The notes beneath the pieces were generated by a model. It saw only the letters and a program-made list of their open reading frames with translations, had not been told where the DNA came from and made no database searches. 64,000 nucleotides of DNA from Pseudocercospora fijiensis CIRAD86 (lineage: Eukaryota; Ascomycota; Dothideomycetes; Mycosphaerellales; Mycosphaerellaceae): contig NW_006921539.1 of NCBI RefSeq assembly GCF_000340215.1, positions 2,366,507-2,430,506 on the forward strand, read 5' to 3'. Below, piece after piece: positions 53,987 through 64,000 of the stretch (positions are counted from its first letter, which is position 1; every line of letters starts with the position of its first letter). Made by a program: the position numbers and the translations under genes.

Positions 53987-55147
53987 TCACTCGTCATCGT
54001 CATCAGGCGATGCATGTTCGTGGCCCTCGCCCTTGTGGACCTTGCGATGTCTTCGCAGGTTTGAAACCACCGAGAAGTGGCGTCCACATCCCTCAACATC
54101 GCATGCAAAGGCTGCAAGTGATCAGCGTGATGGCCCGACATCTGCGGGAACACAAAACTTACGCTTCTCGCCAGTATGGCTGTACATGTGGGTTTGCAGA
54201 GAGCTGGGTCTGGTGAACCGCTTGTCGCAAATCTTGCACTTGTGCTTCTTCTGTGAGCTGCAAGACACTTTGGAACTGAATTGGCCCATCATCGATTGTG
54301 GTGCTGGTGGAAGGCCAGTAAGACAATTTGGTCGGGGTAGAGTCCTCGAGTTTGGCATGTCGACCGATTCGCTGGCGGAGCTGTAGTCGCCTGCGGACGC
54401 CTCGCTGACCGAGCTGTTGTAGTAGGTCGGGTACGCGCTGGCGGAAGAGATGGACGAGTGGGTGGAGTGCCCCGATGGGAATCCATACGAATCGGTGGGG
54501 CTTCTTCCAGAGCTGTGCGAGGTTCCGTAGAAGTTTCGTGGTGTAATGTCGGTCTGGCTCATGGCAAGCATGCCGCGGCTAGCATCGAGAGCATCGTTAA
54601 AGCTCTGTCGCTCAGCTTCAGACGCTGAGTTCAGTCTGTCGTTCAAGTCAATCAATGAGCTTTGACGGAACTTCTGTGCCTCAATAGGCGTCCCCATGAA
54701 CATGGTGGAAGGTACTGACGGGTGCGACGAGCGCCTGTCATAACCGTACGCGGTTGCGTACTGTGGCGCTGGAGTTGGAGCATATGTGCCTGCACTTGGT
54801 GCGGCAGATGAGTAAGATGCAGCGTATGGCCTGGGCGCGCTCATGTCTTGCGCGAGTTGTAAGCTGGTCTGCTCGTAGAGCTGTGGGTCCACCTGGGGAA
54901 GAATACCTGAAGCCATCGAGGGCGCCGAGACGTGGTCACCAGCATATGCAGCCGAAACCTGTGGGGCCTGAACATATCGAGCATCGGCGCCAGCAGTCGT
55001 CTGTGGCATCGATGTCGCATACATCTGACCTTGGTTGGAGGCCGGAGCAGACACCCAAGGATTCGTGAAGTGCGGATGCTGTGGGTACCTCATCGCGTCG
55101 TAACCCATTGGGTGGAAGTGCTGCCGTGAATCGACGGCCATGGCCAT
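53987..55147 (-). CDS. C2H2 zinc-finger transcription factor (FlbC-like)
   Basis: Two exons (55147-54163, 54111-53987; 51-bp intron GTAAGT...TTGCAG) give 369 residues. Two adjacent C2H2 fingers sit at the very C-terminus. The first is CKICDKRFTRPSSLQTHMYS with the linker HTGEK; the intron splits the linker, and splicing gives KPFACDVEGCGRHFSVVSNL followed by RRHRKVHKG. This finger pair and its C-terminal position resemble FlbC-type regulators of conidiation. The N-terminal 290 residues are disordered and rich in Ser, Tyr, Pro and Gln, consistent with an activation region. The tail is acidic (ASPDDDDE). The frame upstream of 55147 stays open for ~23 codons (YNFILPPPPSYTDD) to a TAA, so an additional 5' exon is possible. 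Confidence 0.88.
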
Positions 55148-58100
55148 GTCGTCTGTGTAGCTTGGAGGTGGAGGGAGAATGAAGTTGTAGTCGTCGACGA
55201 CGTTGAAGCACCGATATTAGCGCTGGGCCACGAGTAGGCGATCAACGCTGGTGAACGAGTTTCAGAAACGTGGAGAGACGATCAAGAGTTGGAAGATGTG
55301 CGGGATCAGCGTGCTTAAGTGTGCCGTTCCTCGAGGCTGGGAGCATCCGAAGGCCAGCGGGCTGTGGGGATCGGTTTGCGGTAGGAGGCAGTGCCGATCC
55401 CAGGCGTTATGGTTCCTGGAGGGAGACAGCGGAGTGTCAATGGGTAGAGGATGGGACCCCTATGCACGTAGCAGAGCCGGGGCGATGAGCTGTTGCAGCA
55501 AGAGGTCGACGGCGAGTGTTTCAGATGTCCGAGTCGTCTTGCGTGCAGCGGTTGCAAAGTCCAGACGCGGTGATGGGCGGTGGAGGACAGAGAAAGCAGT
55601 GATTGTCGGCAGCCTATGTGATTCAAGCAAAGACTATCTCAGCAGGACGGAGGGGGCTGAAGCGCAAGATAGCGTGGGCGGCGAGTGGGAGCAGGGACGA
55701 TGTTTTGTGGGTATGGCGCAGATCATGGACAGACGGGGCCAGGCGAGGGCGAAGGCGAAGGGAGTGTGATATGTATGTCGAACGAGGTGTAGGGTAGGGT
55801 AGGGTAGGGTAGCGCGCCTTTACACAATGACGACGTGGTCTGCGAGAGGAGCCGCCATCCCGGCAAAGGGTCCATGCACGCCGCAAGCCCATCCCATCTC
55901 TGAAACGCAGCGCCATCATCCAGCGACGGCCGCACCCCACACATTTCAAGCCATCGCAGCAGGGGGGGTCGGCGGGCGAGGTGTGTGCACGGCCGGCACC
56001 ATTCAGCGATCGCGTCCTTCCTTGCTTAGCGCGCCCGTGCCCTGCGTCATTGCCCGCTTCTCCGCGCGAGAACTGCTGGGACGCTGCGTAAGTGTACGCC
56101 GACCCTGCTTTCTGCCTCGACCGCTGTGCTGTGCTGTGCTGTGCTGTGCCTGTACATACAGTAGTAGGCACGTAGGCGGTCGAGTACATACAGCACACGC
56201 CATCCAATACACTCCCGTATGTCCACCTTCGCCTCAGCGCCACGCCATCGCCGCCGCCGTCGCCCGCCGCCGTCGCCATTTTGGCGTCCCTTCAAATCGT
56301 CCGCGATGCTGCCATATCTCACCGTTCAGCGCTCAATAATAATCACAATCTCCCGTGGATGAAGTTGAACTTCGCCAGATCCAGATCCAGATCCAGCAAC
56401 ACCGAGTGCGCTACCAGCCGACCAGCCCGCATCCAGCGCGCTGCCAGTTGACATGTCTCGCATTGCCATTTCGCCCGCCAAAAATAGGGCATTGGAATTG
56501 GACACAACGGCCGTCTAGTGTGAAGCCATCCCGCAAGCAAGATATATCAGCAAACGCACTGCCCTCTCCTCTCAACCGTCGCAATTTGCCGCCTTTTCAC
56601 CACCAACACGCCAAATGCTTCCTTTCTCAGCGCCGAAGCAGTATGTCCAAATTCCATTCCTTCTGCTACAGTACCGGTGCAGTCGACTCGTGCAATGAAT
56701 GCATTTGCCCTCCCTCTACAAATCTGCTTGCATCTCAACAGCCATACCGCCTCGGCTTTTCCATCCACTCAGCATCTCCTCCCGTCTTGTCACCTCTAGC
56801 GCGCCGCCCCAACGACGCCGACCACTCTTTACTGGCTGCGCTTGACTGCAAGATCCACGCCAAAGGCGCCGCGCCGCCGCCACATCTTTCAAGCTCAACT
56901 CAACTCCTTCGGCATCACTGTTCCGAACAGCACACCAAGCCAACAACAGAGACACCCGACATCAAGCAGAGCTGAGCCAGCCATAGACGTTATGCTTATG
57001 AGTAGCCTCAACTCTAAACGCCTACTCTCGACGACAAGGGATAAGCACTGCAACTGCCCGATACGACTCTGCGTGATCCCGCTTGGAGCCGAGAGCGCCT
57101 CATCTTCTTCTCTCCGATATCCGATATTCCCAGCTGACCCGCCGGTGACTTTACAACCAATTTCAGCGCTACAGCACCTCTTGCAGCTTATCTATGCGGA
57201 GAAAGCTCACATGCTGCTGCCAGCTGGTGAATAATGGAGATGAAAAGACCCGCTTCGTGCTCATTAACCGCGGCTTTGATTCTCCCTCGCGCCAGCAGCA
57301 GATGCGTCCGTGCCTGCAGGACCGATTCGGTATCTTTGACAGGCAGTCTACCGTTAAACCTTGTATTGCGAATGATCCACCGGTTTTGGCATATGCATGC
57401 AATCTTGTGATACTTGCGAGTCGTGAGAGCTGATGAAGTCTTCCAGCAGAGTAGTGGCAAACATCTAGGGATGGCATTTTGCGCGACACGGACAGCCTTT
57501 ATTATTGACTGATTTGGCACAGTACACACGTGTTGGTGATTTGCGCTGCACCATGCACATTGTTTCAGGTACGCGTGCGAGATTGTCGCATGTTGACTGC
57601 AACTACTGTGTTCTTGCACATGATGAATTCGGCACCTCGAGCGGCACTATCATGAAAACTTCAGCGCTGTGCTCGACCAAGGCGCTCGCCAACAAACTCT
57701 GCGTAATCAATATAACGTTAGAATATGCACATCGGGTATACAGAATCTTTTCAAAAAGCCTCTCCCAAGTTGCAAACTCAACATACGAGTTGATACGACC
57801 ACCATGGCCCACGGGTCCACTCTGGGAAAATAAGCGCCACCACTTCGCCATACCTCGCAACTCCGGGAAATGCGGTTGTCGTTTAGGTGCTGTTTTTGGA
57901 GCTTTCTTCGATCTGCAGGCGTAAGGGGTGCGAAACGAGCAGCAGAGGCGCTTTAAGCGTAAATCAAGTCGGCTGTAGTGTAACACGCCACAAAAAAGTA
58001 CAGTAGGCCGCTTTTATCCCGCATCTCCTGCTTGTGATGGAAACGGTTTTCGTCACGGAAGACGCGTTAGCAATGTGGAGATTGCGTTCAAAACTTTTAC

Positions 58101-61100
58101 AAACAACAAGCGTCAAGGGTCAGTCGAACACCGCATCGAGGACTTTTCAACCCAGCTGATCCGGTAGAGCTCATCTCCTGCAATAGATGTACCTTTGTGC
58201 TACACACGTGGTGATTCATTTCCTGGTTGTTTAGCTGCTAACAATAGTGATTTGGTTGATGAAGGAGGCGGCACCGTGATGTCGTTCCTTGGTCTCAGAT
58301 GGCAGGTATTGAACATACGTGAGCTTACCAGAGAGTCGAAGGCTGGGAGGCTGGCCGGTGCCGCAAATGCGTACAGCTCAGGAGTTCTACCACCGTCTAT
58401 TATACATCAAAATTGCATATACCGGAATGCTTAACCATGACCCGGCGCGTACCGACCGTAGGCAACGAAAACTGCAGGTTTTCCTCCTCCTTTCCAGCTG
58501 CCACGTTCAACACCACCACGGGCACTGAACTTGGCACATTTCACGTGTCACTAATTGCATCGAGGGGACGATGCAGTATCGTCCGACCGGTTCACTCTTC
58601 ACTGGTTTTCATCTTGTCTGAGCTTTCCCAGGATTAACACGGATGAACACGGTTCATTCAGACGGTGGCAGTAACGAGGACGAAAAGCCGGCCACAGCGA
58701 CCCTTCCCGGAGGAGTAGGACCAGAGCCTCATCTCCAGCAAGGTCTCCTAAACGACAGTAATAGATCGTCCGGATTGCCAAGCAAACTTCTTTTTGCTTC
58801 GCCATCTCCAGATGGCTTCTGGTAACCTACCTTGTCAAGCAGCACTGCAGTGAGAAGTCTACCGCATCCTTGCCTTCGCCTGCCGGCCATCTCTGCAGGA
58901 CAATGCGGAGCACCGCCTCCTTGTTTACAGTCCCAGCGTTGACTCAGTATCATCCCAACCTCTGAGCGCTCCCGACATCCAGATCTCAGCCTCGAGTGTA
59001 CGGGCAGGAAGGCGAATGCAGAGGCAAGAACAGCCGGTCTTGATTCATTCCAACCCAGGCACGTAGCCGACGATTGCCAGAATGGCACGAGTCTTTACGC
59101 CGGAAACAAGCAGAAAGTTCCAATCAGGAAGCTATCGGCCATTGAGACTCGCTCATATTTGCCTGTTCCTAGCAGCATGTATGCCGACAAGCATTGAATC
59201 TAGGGCATTCAGGTCAAGCACTCGACGAAGGTCTAGACATGCAAATCTCGTAAGCTGACTCAGAATGTGCACTCGGCGGTCTCGACCTGATCAAAAAACA
59301 GTACCTGTTGATCGGGGGTCCGGAGTCAATGCCGACTGTCACTGACAACTTCTTCGTTCCTGTTGCCCATCCTGACTCTCTTTCCACTTCACCTAGCAGC
59401 AGGGCATGAATTGACTTCCAGGGTCGTATGTGATCTTCCAGGGCAAGCTTTTGTCGACATGTTTGAAGTCCCTCGTGTTTATCGTTACCTTCTCGAGCAA
59501 CCATTGGGGGAAAAAGACCTGAAGTCCAGAATCGGCTGACTCGGCATTCTTGATCATCTCAGGGTAGGGGAGGGGAGATCGGCCCGTCGTTGCGAACTTT
59601 GCACCTTGCCCGCAAATCGGGACCCCGAATCAACTTTCGAATTTTATCTGATACACGACACGACCCTTCTTTCTCAGAATGCAGTAAGAAGAAAAAGAAG
59701 GCTGCAAAGACTTTTGTCCTCCCAAGCGAAGACCCTGCCCTGCACACGACTCGAAAAGCCAAGAATCTCGCTCTTTTCAATCTCTTCCTGGTATCGTTCG
59801 TGTCTCAACAACACTCTCTTCTCGCTCGCTCTTTGTCAATACTGACATGCCTGCCAACCGACCTTCCTCCTGAGTCTACGTCTTCACGTTATCCTAGGGA
59901 TGAGGTCTGAAATTACTGACTCAAGGTTCGACATCGCTTATGTACAGCCCGAACGGGGATGTGCCTGGTTGCAATTTGCAAGCACATGGACGAAGACGCA
60001 AGGGACCATGCCCATGACATTGCGTCATAGGCTGCGATAAGAGTTGGGGGTTGTTTGTTGGTCTTATCGTGGAGGGGCAGTTCAGCCTGATGCAATGTTT
60101 GGAATAGCGAGGAAGAGATTGAGACCTGGGGGAGGGCCAAGTCTCGCAGGAAGAGGCTGCTTGATTTTCGGTGTGCTGTTTGAGCGATCGCGGGACTGCT
60201 GTCGACGACAGAGATCTGGCTGCTGTTTGCTTGCGAGTCTTCCCGCGCTCGACATCATTCAATTCTACAGACTGCACACGAAACTGCCTACAGCAGATGC
60301 CTACAACCCATTTCCGCCAGACGACTTTTCGGAAATGACCGATGTCAGAGCGATTTCTGAAAAGTTGGATTTCCCGAACTCTTGGCTTCCATCGCCCAAC
60401 CACTTGTTTGTGAGTATTCTGGAATGCTCACAGGTCTTCTTGAATAATCGATCAAAGCTAGTTCAGCCTGTCTCTTCGGGGCGTCGAATCGACAGTTACA
60501 TTTCGGTTCAATCAGATGATCTGATCCGCCCACTAGTCAACGAAGAATTTCTTCTTCATGTCTAGATTTGGGCTCTTCACCATCATTAGCAACCGAGAAT
60601 CGACGGGCTGATTCGTTCCGTATGGGTAGGAAGTTCATTTAAGGGTCGGTCAGGTTAGGAATCTCGGAATAATTACGAAGCCAAACTTGAAAGAAGTGGT
60701 CCTCACTTATGGAATATGTCGACGTGCCAAGTCAGGCTTGACTGAAGTTTTGCCCAGGTCTCATATGTTCCAGCCGCAACTTGTATGGGCTTGGAACCTT
60801 TGAAAATGTTGGAAGTATTTCCGTAGGACGGAGAGAACTTCCGTAACCGATCTGTCTGAACCTGATCAAATGAATTCCCCATCTTTGTTGAGAGTCTAGC
60901 TTTTGGAAACGAACCATCTCATTTTGATAGGGCATGTATGGGATTTCTCAAGCTTCAGAGCTCGCAAGAATTGTTCTGGGCATTGGTGTCATCGTGCCTC
61001 TCGTTGCTGACCGCTGCATCGTTCACCGAACACGCCAAAAAGGCAGCCTCATTGCTTCTGGTCTCAGTGTGGACTATCCTGTCAGCTGTAGTTAGGTTAG

Positions 61101-61151
61101 TTTTCTACAATTATATTTGCAAAGAGAATAGCCCACGTCAACCAATCAGCT
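55148..61151. other. Gene-poor region, about 6 kb
   Basis: I find no protein gene I can support. Open frames on both strands (for example 56355-56975 and 60044-60565, plus) lack domains, signal peptides or coding-like splice structure. The part next to the C2H2 start should contain its promoter and a long 5' UTR. Simple repeats: TAGGG x4 (55790-55812), CTGTG/TGTGC run (56122-56150), AGATCC run (56377-56396). The base composition is not strongly AT-shifted, so this is not an obvious RIP block. Unrecognised non-coding RNA or decayed genes cannot be excluded. Confidence 0.45.
55790..55812. repeat. (TAGGG)n short tandem repeat
   Basis: Four TAGGG units plus TAG. It resembles, but is not, the fungal telomere hexamer TTAGGG (one T short). 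Confidence 0.9.
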
Positions 61152-61304
61152 GCATTCGTGGTTTAGTGGTGAGTTCTCAACCCATCATCCACGTCGACGC
61201 CAGTAGGGTTCTAACAGTGTCACGTTACCACAGGTAAAATTAGCCGTTGCCATAGAAATTACCGCATCCTCGGCTAGCCCCGGGTTCGATTCCCGGCGAA
61301 TGCA
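61152..61304 (+). tRNA. tRNA-Gly(GCC) with a spliceosomal-type intron in the D-loop and a canonical anticodon-loop intron
   Basis: Exonic parts are 61152-61168, 61234-61252 and 61270-61304, together 71 nt, the normal length of tRNA-Gly. The acceptor stem GCATTCG pairs 7/7 with CGAATGC, with discriminator A. The D-arm GTTT-AGTGGTAAAAT matches the yeast tRNA-Gly(GCC) arm. The anticodon stem is AGCCG/CGGCT, with loop TTGCCAT and anticodon GCC at 61249-61251. The T-arm is CCGGG-TTCGATT-CCCGG. The canonical intron after position 37 is 61253-61269 (17 bp). A second insertion, 61169-61233 (65 bp), interrupts the D-loop and has mRNA-intron features. A box (TGGTTTAGTGG, 61159-61169) and B box (GGTTCGATTCC, 61283-61293) are intact, and a T9 run follows. 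Alternative: an inactive tRNA gene disrupted by an insertion. Confidence 0.9.
61169..61233 (+). other. Spliceosomal-type intron inside a tRNA gene
   Basis: Begins GTGAGT, has CTAAC at 61211-61215 and ends TTACCACAG; the branch A lies about 19 nt before the acceptor, as in mRNA introns of this genome. It falls directly after the A box, between D-loop G residues. Its ends are ambiguous by one base because G flanks both junctions. Confidence 0.75.
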
Positions 61305-61319
61305 CAATACTAGCAAGTC

Positions 61320-61328
61320 TTTTTTTTT
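61320..61328 (+). terminator. RNA polymerase III terminator (T9)
   Basis: Nine consecutive T on the coding strand, 15 bp after the tRNA 3' end; the usual fungal Pol III stop signal. A second T5 run follows at 61333-61337. Confidence 0.85.
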
Positions 61329-61786
61329 GCATTTTTGGCAGTCTCTAAGCATTGGTATCGCCTAAGCCTAGCAAAGTATTGAGATTCACCTTTTGATCGT
61401 TTACAGGCTTCTAGAAAGCCTCGTAGCTGATGCATTCTGTGATTTTTGCAATGTGCTGAACGCCAAGACTTTAGTGCCAAGTCGGGTAAATGTTCGCCGA
61501 GCACTTACACCTTTCGACTCTTTCGCTTTATACCTTGCCCTATATAACATCGCAAAGCATTTAAGATGCGAATACTGCGTCCAGCTGGTGTATAAACCTT
61601 CTTGACAGGCGTCATTTGGTATCAGCAGCTGCGACGAGAATTTGCATGCCAAACTCGGCGCAATCTCCAGCTGCAGAGGCTTGACATCAGCCGCTGCAGC
61701 CTTGCATCTTCGATGAGAACGACTTATCTTCTTCGTGCAAAATCTCCAAAGGATCGGCAACGGAAACATCATCAGTCTGATTGGAC
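61329..61786. other. Spacer between tRNA and HET-domain gene
   Basis: About 0.45 kb, no gene supported. Should contain the promoter of the HET gene. Confidence 0.4.
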
Positions 61787-63591
61787 ATGCCTGAATTCAA
61801 GCATGAACCTCTCGCGGATCCCAATCATCAAATACGCCTCCTCCAGCTCCCGGCATCAAAATGGGGCGGCGGCATGCATCTACAGCTGAGCACATGGGAT
61901 CTCAGAAAAGCCCCTCCATACAGCGCGATTTCCTACACATGGGGCCCAGCAGGCTATCCGACTCGAAGCCTGACCATTAATGGACTGAACATGGAAGTCC
62001 GTCGGAAGTGCCGCTTCGCATTGTTGCAAGCTCGACTGCGCTGCCCGGGAGACTATGTCTGGATCGACTCCATCTGCATTGACCAAGACAATGTAGGCGA
62101 GAAAGGTGTGCAAGTCGCTATGATGTTTGACATCTACAAGCGTGCAAGACAAGTACTTGCTTGTATCGGCGAGAGCAGTGAGAGTAGCAGACGGCTCGCT
62201 GTAGTGGCCAATATTATCGGCCACATGCGAATGAAGCACAACCTTTTCAAAGATCTAGTCTCGATACCGGAGGCATCTGGTGCACTTGTGAGCTTGCCCT
62301 TAATAATGGTCCTGCGACGCCTAGGCAAAGAAGTCATGCGTCAGCTTAACCAAGATCTGGTAGCTATGAGCGAAAGAGGGTACTGGCACAGGCTGTGGAT
62401 CGTGCAGGAAATTGCCGCTGGAGAAGCAAAAGTCCGTGTGCTTTGCGGCACTGATATGATCTCGCCAATTGGACTCTATCTGCTGACGAGACATCTGGAT
62501 GGACCTGGGTACTATCGAGACCCTTCGAGTCGATTGTTTGATCAGATCGTGACCTCTACAGCCTACACTCGGCTGTCAGCGAGGAGCTTGGATGATATCT
62601 TTATTGACTATGTCGATGCTAGATGCTCCGACGCTCGCGACAAGATTTACGGTGTCCTGGGTCTTGTCGATTGGAAGCGCTACGGTCTGGGACCGTTGAT
62701 GCCTGACTACACCACGTCAACATGGATGCTCGCATTGCAGCTGATCAAGTATACACGTAGCATACGTTTGCTGTGGGCTTTGGACATCTCTGTCCACACA
62801 CCAGAGATGCATGAACTCGTGCGTTCGAGATCGCCGCTGCTGCAGCATTCCCGGCCACCATCGATGTCGTCGCCACAAGGCTACTGCCTGCACGACAGAT
62901 TGGGCCGTGGGCGGAACTTGGTGGCCAAGATCTAATCAACGGCGATCAGCGTCTGTCCCTCAGCTCTATAGACATTGCATACGACAGCAGACCGAATCCA
63001 GGCAAGAAGAGAGCTCAAAATGGCACGATGATGGCTTGGGAAGCAATGCGTGAACAGCTTGATGTGTCCTCTGACCTCTTGCCCAAACCTTTATACGTCG
63101 ATCAGGAGATTGCTGCATTTGTCTGCGCTTCTATCTTGCCGGGAGACTACATGGTCGAAGCTGGCTCCGAAGACGTATATTTAGTCATACGAAAAAGTGA
63201 GAGCGTCGAACACAAACACGATGTGATAGGACAAGCTTTGGTAGTCAATGGTTACAGACTCGCCAGGGGGACACATCCTGCATGGCTCAGTGATCCTAAG
63301 CTGAAGACGTTCGTCAATGAATCAGGTCCTGCTTCGCATCGTCTCTGCTCGAAAATACCATCTGAGCCACTAGAATCATTTTGGGCTGATACGAAAATTC
63401 GCTGGACTCCGGAAGATGCTGTGTTGCTGGCAGGACAAGACATGCTACCGAATCGCGAGGTGCGAGACATTAACGGCAAGTTCGCTCGCTTGACAACAAG
63501 GACGCTCATCGAGCCCGTTGGTGCTATCACTGTGGACCGACTGGTTGATCTCTGCACGGAGTGCAAGAAACCGAGACTGTTCCCAAAGTGA
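61787..63591 (+). CDS. HET-domain (heterokaryon incompatibility) protein, frame broken near 62815-62850
   Basis: HET proteins trigger cell death on non-self fusion in filamentous ascomycetes. The N-terminal HET domain is clear: PPYSAISYTWGPAGYPTRSL, GDYVWIDSICIDQDNVGEKG, QVAMMFDIYKRARQVLACIG, YWHRLWIVQEIAAGEAKVRV and DARDKIYGVLGLV. This frame continues to ALDISVHTPEMHELV and would stop at 62935 with unlike sequence. Another frame takes over at about 62820 (FEIAAAAAFPATIDVVATRL) and is open to TGA 63589-63591, with DYMVEAGSEDVYLVIRK and RTLIEPVGAITVDRLVDLC. No intron of sensible size joins them, so a frameshift or small deletion is likely; the usual central PSWVP-type region is also missing. 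The start is the ATG at 61787; the TTG codon upstream is not a start. About 600 codons in all, normal for the family. Confidence 0.75.
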
Positions 63592-63759
63592 TGGGGAAAC
63601 GCTATCATCTCACTTCGTCCAGCTCCGATGACTCAGGTAACTAACCCAGGATCACCAGCTACTAGAACGTCGCATGCGGATGTGAAAGACAGTCGTTGTA
63701 GGAGCGTTGCGTAACTGCAGTCAAGACGCAGAACTAAGAAATCGTTCTCAACCAATCCT

Positions 63760-64000
63760 CATATAGTAATTCATCTCTCGATCCGGTACTAGAAAAAGCG
63801 GATATCGTCCTTGCTAAATAGCAGCTATAAAGGTTAAAGGCTACTATATAGAAGCATCGAGTTCTAGCTATATAACCCGCTCTATATAGCAATAGGGAAT
63901 ACTACTACTAGGAGTACTTATATAGAATATATAGTAATTACCCTAGGAATCTTAGCTAAGCCGTAAAGCTAAGCTATATAAAGTATACTTACTACTATAA
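63760..64000. mobile_element. Start of a second AT-rich, RIP-like region (runs off right edge)
   Basis: From about 63760 the sequence becomes AT-rich, dense in TATA and CTATATA, with short GC-containing words, the same texture as the 25.4-28.5 kb transposon. No open frame. Likely the edge of another RIP-mutated repeat; its identity cannot be told from 240 bp. Confidence 0.5.

Noticed and set aside
55790..55812. Possible interstitial telomere
   Set aside because: The unit is TAGGG (5 bp), not TTAGGG, with only four copies inside otherwise unique sequence.
56355..56975. 206-codon plus-strand frame
   Set aside because: Begins over an AGATCC repeat and translates to His/Ser/Pro-rich sequence without domain, splice or start-context support.
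60938..61237. 99-codon plus-strand frame overlapping the tRNA
   Set aside because: It runs into the tRNA-Gly exon and D-loop intron; no protein signal, and the tRNA structure explains the sequence.

Overview
This is a nuclear window from a filamentous ascomycete. Short GT-AG introns (about 42-95 bp, many with CTAAC/CTGAC-type branch sites), fungal-specific families and a transposon riddled with TGG-to-TAG type changes (RIP) point to a Dothideomycete, plausibly a plant-associated Mycosphaerellaceae-like species. The species is inferred, not seen. Gene models were built by eye from reading frames and splice sites. For the intact multi-exon models the summed exon length is a multiple of three.

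Layout. 1-10 kb: a partial gene end, a small secreted protein, a large PhoD-like phosphohydrolase and a divergently placed Kex2-type convertase. 10-20 kb: a VOC/glyoxalase protein, a large protein joining a protease-like domain to a PNG1 (peptide:N-glycanase-like) domain, a one-TM fungal protein, mitoribosomal uL29m and an orphan coiled-coil protein. 20-25 kb: signalling mucin MSB2 with a long 5' flank. 25.4-28.5 kb: an AT-rich RIP-mutated Mutator-like transposon with 16-bp palindromic ends. 29-39 kb: a PDR-type ABC transporter, a gene-poor spacer, a Ran-binding FG protein and a small F-box protein. 40-48 kb: a decayed wax-synthase-like gene, a small secreted protein, a LURP-one-like gene with an in-frame TAG, a divergent SEC11-like signal peptidase, a DUF3807-type protein and a DUF1295 membrane reductase with an apparent 2-bp frameshift. 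48.3-52.8 kb: a three-gene set that should make UDP-rhamnose and move it across a membrane (4-keto-6-deoxyglucose epimerase/reductase, TPT/nucleotide-sugar transporter, UDP-glucose 4,6-dehydratase). 54-55 kb: a C2H2 transcription factor. 55-61 kb: about 6 kb with no supportable protein gene. 61.2-64 kb: an unusual tRNA-Gly gene, a HET-domain gene and the start of a second AT-rich region.

The most striking item is the tRNA-Gly(GCC) gene at 61152-61304. Besides a short intron at the canonical anticodon-loop site, its D-loop is interrupted by a 65-bp insertion with every hallmark of a spliceosomal intron (GTGAGT...CTAAC...CACAG). Removing both gives a 71-nt tRNA with a 7/7 paired acceptor stem, anticodon GCC, intact A and B boxes and a downstream T-run. 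The UDP-rhamnose gene set and the protease-like/PNG1 fusion, whose catalytic Cys is replaced by Val, are the next most interesting.
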